From Amblyornis subalaris (taxonomy: Eukaryota > Chordata > Aves > Passeriformes > Ptilonorhynchidae): a DNA stretch of 64,000 nucleotides. Positions 59,601-64,000 of the stretch are shown one piece after another. The stretch is taken from assembly GCA_018881555.1 (NCBI GenBank), contig JACAXG010000168.1, forward strand, positions 1,585,001-1,649,000, written 5' to 3'. The position numbers and the translations under genes were made by a program. The notes under the pieces are model-generated. The model ran no database searches. It saw only the letters and a program-made list of their open reading frames with translations, and was not told the DNA's origin. Position 1 is the stretch's first letter; each line of letters begins with the position of its first letter.

Positions 59601-60855
59601 CATTCAGCTCCATCCCGGGCCAGGCTGGGCTGCTCCGATGGTTTTAGTTGGACAATGCAGGTGGAGACAGGACCCTGCCTGCTCTGACANGGCCCCTCTG
59701 CTTTCCAGAGCATGGAATCCAAAGGTTTTTTTTGCTGGCATGGTGTGTGAGCAGTTGAACACCCACCGATCCCACAGCCACTGCAGGCAGCTGAAAAACA
59801 GCACTGGGAACGAGCTCCGGGTACAGGGAAATGCAGGAGTGGCCCATGGCAGTTTTCTAGCCTAAAGCCACAAAAAAAACATGGAATTTTCAGGGTCTGT
59901 GATTGTTATCCAGGCATTTTGCAGCGGGTCAATGCAGCAAATTCAGGCCTGTGCTGCTGTGTCAAGGCATCACTTTTGTTTTACAAGGACAAGTTGGCAT
60001 CTCCAGTTTTCCTTGGAACAGATTTCACTGCACTGCACAAGGGCTTGTGATTTGCTTTGAAGTTTGTAGATACACTTGTGACTATTCCTGGCTTAGGACA
60101 TGGCTGCATCCACTGCTCCCCATTACTTAGATCACACCTTTATTAAAAAAAAAAAAGGAAGTGAGCCAGGTAAAGGTGTCAGGTTAAGAGAGGTGCTTTT
60201 CCTTACCTTCAGATTGGGGATTTGACAGTATTTTCGGATGGCTGCTGGTTCANTTCCACTTGGAATGTATTCTCCATGTGTAGACATCTACAAAAAATCA
60301 TCTTTTTTAAGGGAAAAACAAGGAAAAGGAGACAAGCCCAGAACTGGTCCCACTGCTGAGATGGCAAAATGCAACAGAAGCACCCGAGGACAGAAAAGGT
60401 GAGCAGAACCTCTTCATTCGTTTCTTGGAAAGGGATTGTTCACATTTCCGCAGGAGATAACACATTCCCAGGAAGCAGAGCAGTTTTTGCAGCCCCTGTT
60501 TTTGGCAGGGCACAGCAGGGGTCACAGCAGGGCAAAGATGACACAAATACTGTGAGGTAAAAAGTGTCACTGCCCCTGGGACTGCACTGGAAATGCAGTT
60601 ACACCACTCTGGGGCTGATAAAAAAAATTCCTTACCAGCTTTTGCTGCACTTTGCTGCTGCCTCCACGTTTTTCCCTGCATGACACATTCCCAGTGCCTA
60701 TGACCCTCTTCCAAATGATCAAGCTAATCATTGAAAATGCTATAATGGCTCTGCAAACAGATTAAATCGATTCCAGATGAATCCAGTGGAATAAAGATGT
60801 GGAGACACATTTCTGTTTCATACTGAACTGGCACCCAGCCCAGGCTGTTTGGCAT
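56618..60855. other. 5' region of the SLC26A2-type gene, mostly unassigned
   Basis: A possible minus-strand acceptor (CTTGATTAG, exon start near 56,654) would put about 35 nt of leader before the start codon. A strong minus donor CCAGAG/GTAAGG (exon end 57,252) could close a non-coding first exon. No CpG island or obvious core promoter marks the start site. Apart from the exon-like segment at 60,207-60,287, I recognise nothing coding; frames are short and stop-rich. Confidence 0.45.
60207..60287 (-). CDS. Exon-like segment of unknown gene
   Basis: An 81-nt minus-strand segment with a strong acceptor (gattttttgtag) and strong donor (CTGAAG/GTAAGG). One frame is open throughout, in phase 0 at both ends: MSTHGEYIPSG, an ambiguous residue (codon ANT), then EPAAIRKYCQIPNLK. 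The other two frames contain stops. Composition is exon-like and not repeat-like. I do not recognise the peptide. It could be a coding exon of a neighbouring minus-strand gene, or a leader exon of the SLC26A2-type gene. If spliced directly to the predicted 56,654 acceptor it would be out of frame with the transporter, so it would then act as an upstream ORF. Confidence 0.4.
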
Positions 60856-61035
60856 CCTTAGGGTGGGGAGGCCCTGGCACAGGTTGCCCAGAGAAGCTGT
60901 GGCTGCCCCACCCCTGGAACTGTCCAAGGTCAGGTTGGATGGGACTTGGAGCACCCTGGGATAGCGGAAGGTGTCCCTGCCCATGGCAGGGGGTGGCGCT
61001 GGATGAGCTTTAAGGTCCCTCCCAACCCAATAAAG
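60856..61035 (+). mobile_element. CR1 LINE 3'-end fragment
   Basis: Plus-oriented CR1 end: GGGTGGGGAGGCCCTGGCAC, AGGTTGCCCAGAGAAGCTGT, CCCTGGGATAGCGGAAGGTG, TGAGCTTTAAGGTCCCTCCC and AACCCAATAAAGC. About 180 bp. Confidence 0.92.
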
Positions 61036-61812
61036 CATTTTTTCCTAATACCTAATCCACTCTCCAACTACCCGCCATGTGACAAGACTGGATATTCCAT
61101 CAGATTTTAAACAGAAGGAGAAGCTTTTCCCACAACTCAAACGTGGGGACCCTGTCACAGGGTGGGATGGGAGTCAACAGCTTTGGGAAAAGGGGTTATG
61201 AAGCTCCTTCATGAAGAAGTGCTGCAAAAGCTGTAACAAAGGTCTCAGTGCTCAGGAAGTTTGGAACCTGCTGTTTTCCAGCGCTGGGAGGGCTCTGAAG
61301 GGGCTCGACTCCTGGGACACATTTCCCGAGCAGCCCCCAGCAGGCTGTGAGCCAGGAGATGGGGCTGGGGGGTCCCATCAAGAACAGGAGTGTGGATGGC
61401 AAGGATGAGTTAACTCCAGGTGAGGCAGAGCCCAGAGCAGCACAGGAAAGGGAGCTGCTGGCTGGGCCTGGTTATCTCAGCTCTGTATCAGCAGCAGCCA
61501 GACTCCTTGTGCTGGAGGCTGTTCTGTGCTTTCCAAGAGAAAGCTCCCGCGGGCACTCTCCACGATCCAGAGCTCCTTCCTCTCTGTTGGCACCAACACA
61601 AAACCTGCAGCCTGTGCACTGAGGTCTCCTAAGGTAAAAGGCATCCTCGGGTAAAAGCTGAGCCATGCTGGGTCAGGAAAGTCTTTTCCATAACTCAAGG
61701 ACACATTTGCAGATGTAATGTCACAGGAACTGCCCAGAACTGCTCTCAGAGCTGCTCCCAGGTTTTTCTGGCTCTTACTGGCCATGGCCTGACCAAGTCA
61801 CATCCCCTGGGA

Positions 61813-62035
61813 CAGAATCACAGAATCAAAGGGCAGGGACCCACAAGGACTATCAAAGTCCAGCTCCTGTCCCTGCACAGACACCCCAACAACCACACCC
61901 TGTGCATCCCTGGGAGCGTTGTCCCAACGCTCCTGGAGCTCTGGCAGCCTTGGGGCCGGGACCATTCCCTGGGGAGCCTGTTCAGTGCCCACCACTCTCT
62001 GGGGGAAGAACCTTTTCCTAATATCAATCCCAACA
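61813..62035 (-). mobile_element. CR1 LINE 3'-end fragment, third subfamily
   Basis: Minus-oriented copy like 14,012-14,465: GACAGAATCACAGAATCAAA, CATCCCTGGGAGCGTTGTCC, CTCCTGGAGCTCTGGCAGCC and CAGTGCCCACCACTCTCTGG. Confidence 0.9.
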
Positions 62036-62574
62036 CCCTGACACAGCCCCATATGATGTCAAGAACACTGAAATACATGGCAGCAATTTTGCAGGGCTGA
62101 ATGTGTAATATCAGGTGCTGTAACTACACCCATTGCAAAGTACAAGCAGCACCAAACCTGGCCATTCCTGCACTTTGGGAATATGGTCCTGGCCCCCACG
62201 AGGGTGCTGCTCCCCGGCACATGGCACATCACTGTCCCCACGTTGCTGATTATGGTTTTTAATCCCACGACAAACCCCAGAGCAGCGGGGTCAGAGCAAG
62301 ATGACAGCCAGGTACCGTCAGGCAACGCCCTGATGGTTTCTGTGGGGTGGGAACTGCTCACGTGTGTGAGAGAACAGGGCACACGGCTGTGTGTGCACTG
62401 CACACCTCAGCAGGGCTGCCAGGGCCAGCAGGGACTGGGACTCACTGCTCAAACACGCCTGGATTGCCTGTCCAAAATGTACAGCTCCAGCATCTTCTAA
62501 GGGAGAGCGGTGGACAGTGTCCTCCTTGAGTGTCCCTCCCAACATCCTCCCAGGCAAACCCAGGCAGGGCGGGC

Positions 62575-63148
62575 TGGATGAGTGGGCAGTGGGATGGACT
62601 GAGAACTGGCTGATCCCACAGGGTCCCGGTCAGTGGCACAGGGTCAGGCTGGAGTTCTGCCACTGGTGGTGTCCCCCAAGGTTCAGGACTGGGCCCACTA
62701 TTGCCTTATTTCCCCATCCATGAGTGAATGAGGAGCTGGTGCCTCCTCAGCAGTTCCCTGCTGACACAGAGCTGCCACACAGCTACCCCAGAGGGCTGTG
62801 CTGCCCTTCCAAAGGGCCTGGACAGGATGGAGAGATGGGCAAAGAACTGCCTGAGATTCAACAAGGGCAAATGCAGGCTCCTGCANTTGGGCAAGAATGA
62901 CCCCATGTGCCAGTCCGGGCTGGGGGGGACCTGCTGGAGCAGCTCTGTGGAGAAGGATCTTGGGGTGCTGGTGGCCAACGAGCTGTCCCTGAGCCAGCAG
63001 AGTGTCCTGGGGGACAAGAGGTCAATGGGATCCTGGGGAGCATCAGGAAGATATGAGGAATGGCCTGGAGTCTCCCCGTGCCCAGGAAAGACTGAGGGAG
63101 CCGGGGCTGCTCTGCCTGGAGAGGAGCCCCAGCTGAGAGGAGCCCTCA
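62575..63148 (+). mobile_element. CR1 LINE, end of reverse-transcriptase reading frame, degraded
   Basis: Plus-oriented internal CR1 sequence with the conserved GGTGTCCCCCAAGGTTCAGG (turn GVPQGS in the RT domain), later AAGAACTGCCTGAGATTCAA, CAACAAGGGCAAATGCAGGC, GAGAAGGATCTTGGGGTGCT and GGAGCCGGGGCTGCTCTGCC. The stretch is frameshifted against an intact CR1 protein and contains an N, so it is a dead copy. It runs into the assembly gap. Confidence 0.88.
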
Positions 63149-63503
63149 NNNNNNNNNNNNNNNNNNNNNNNNNNNNNNNNNNNNNNNNNNNNNNNNNNNN
63201 NNNNNNNNNNNNNNNNNNNNNNNNNNNNNNNNNNNNNNNNNNNNNNNNNNNNNNNNNNNNNNNNNNNNNNNNNNNNNNNNNNNNNNNNNNNNNNNNNNNN
63301 NNNNNNNNNNNNNNNNNNNNNNNNNNNNNNNNNNNNNNNNNNNNNNNNNNNNNNNNNNNNNNNNNNNNNNNNNNNNNNNNNNNNNNNNNNNNNNNNNNNN
63401 NNNNNNNNNNNNNNNNNNNNNNNNNNNNNNNNNNNNNNNNNNNNNNNNNNNNNNNNNNNNNNNNNNNNNNNNNNNNNNNNNNNNNNNNNNNNNNNNNNNN
63501 NNN
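63149..63503. other. Assembly gap (355 N)
   Basis: Run of unknown bases inside a CR1 element and directly abutting a minisatellite. The gap probably reflects expansion or collapse of that array. Confidence 0.99.
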
Positions 63504-63617
63504 CATCCCTGGGTGTCCCTGTGTGCAAACCCCATCCCTGGGTGTCCCTGTGTCCAAACCTCATCCCTGGGTGTCCCTGTGTCCAAACCCCATCCCTGGG
63601 TGTCCCTGTGTGCAGGG
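63504..63617. repeat. 29-bp minisatellite emerging from the gap
   Basis: Four visible copies of a unit CATCCCTGGGTGTCCCTGTG followed by TGCAAACCC, with TGTCC variants, starting exactly at the gap edge. More copies may be hidden in the gap. Confidence 0.95.
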
Positions 63618-63910
63618 AGGGCTCAGGGCAGGGCCAGGCTCTGCTCCNGGGGCCCAGCAATGGCCCCAGAGGAACAGGCAGGGACTGAGNCCAGGGAGTT
63701 CCCTCCAAACAGGAGGCAGAACTTCTGCCCTGGGCAGGGACCNAGCCCTGNNCAGAGACCAGAGAGGGGCTGGAGTCTCCTCCCTGGGGATATTCCAGAG
63801 CNGTCTGGACACAACCCTGTGCCCTGTGCTCTGGGATGGCCCTGCNGGAGCAGGGAGGTGGCACCAGTGACCACTGTGGTCCCTTCCAACCTCACCCATC
63901 CTGGGATCAA
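63618..63910 (+). mobile_element. CR1 LINE 3'-end fragment
   Basis: Plus-oriented CR1 end with GAACTTCTGCCCTGGGCAGG, GGGGCTGGAGTCTCCTCCCT, GGGGATATTCCAGAGC, CAACCCTGTGCCCTGTGCTC and the terminus CTGTGGTCCCTTCCAACCTC. Probably the 3' part of the element at 62,575-63,148, split by the gap and the minisatellite. Confidence 0.88.
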
Positions 63911-64000
63911 GCATTTGTCCAACAACACAAAAAATACAAATTTCATCTTTTAATTGTGCTAAAGAGATCCCAACGATTTTACCAGATTTGATAGAAAATT

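Noticed and set aside
61477..61785. Minus-strand frame of 102 codons starting MASKSQKNLG
   Set aside because: Looks protein-like at first, but I recognise no family, there is no convincing splice signal set, and similar-length frames occur by chance throughout this GC-rich DNA.
1..64000. Search for CRISPR arrays, operons, tRNA or rRNA genes, phage or plasmid features
   Set aside because: Nothing of this kind is visible; the window is vertebrate chromosomal DNA.

Overview
The window is draft nuclear genomic DNA from a vertebrate, almost certainly a bird. It is densely sprinkled with CR1-type LINE fragments (about 19, most only the 3' end), which is the signature of sauropsid and above all avian genomes. 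Its two recognisable genes have compact introns, GC is high with a strong CpG island, and both proteins are vertebrate orthologues or paralogues. Isolated single N positions every few hundred bases look like unresolved or heterozygous calls. One true assembly gap (355 N) lies near the right end. I see no prokaryotic, viral or mobile protein-coding system.

Left part (1-20,964): the 5' half of HTR4, the serotonin 5-HT4 receptor, on the minus strand. Four coding exons run right to left: 20,883-20,908 (start codon, 26 coding nt), 9,471-9,596, 8,403-8,603 and 47-200. They join in frame into 169 codons (N-terminus to the end of TM4 / start of extracellular loop 2) with the same residue numbering as the human receptor as I recall it (N37, D66, C93, D100, D117-R118-Y119). 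The remaining exons lie to the left, outside the window. The tiny first coding exon was found by matching phase and the N-terminal motif. Its leader carries two upstream ORFs, one overlapping the start codon and one whose stop overlaps it (TGATG).

Middle (20,965-52,350): about 31 kb with no recognisable coding exon. It holds many CR1 pieces, a 40-bp minisatellite (23,751-24,101), a C-rich 20-bp minisatellite (26,657-26,766), a 108-nt pure polypyrimidine tract (31,669-31,776), several short duplications, and a CpG island (about 42,510-43,640) containing two different GC-rich minisatellites. The island is the best candidate for the HTR4 promoter and first non-coding exon, but this is inference.

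Right part (52,350-64,000): a complete two-exon SLC26A2-type sulfate/anion transporter on the minus strand (coding exons 55,946-56,617 and 53,614-55,206; 754 codons), with STAS domain. It could be SLC26A2 or a lineage-specific paralogue; its closeness to HTR4 is odd compared with the mammalian order. To its right lie an unassigned exon-like segment (60,207-60,287) and a broken CR1 element interrupted by the gap and a 29-bp minisatellite. The two genes are functionally unrelated: a Gs-coupled amine receptor and a sulfate transporter.
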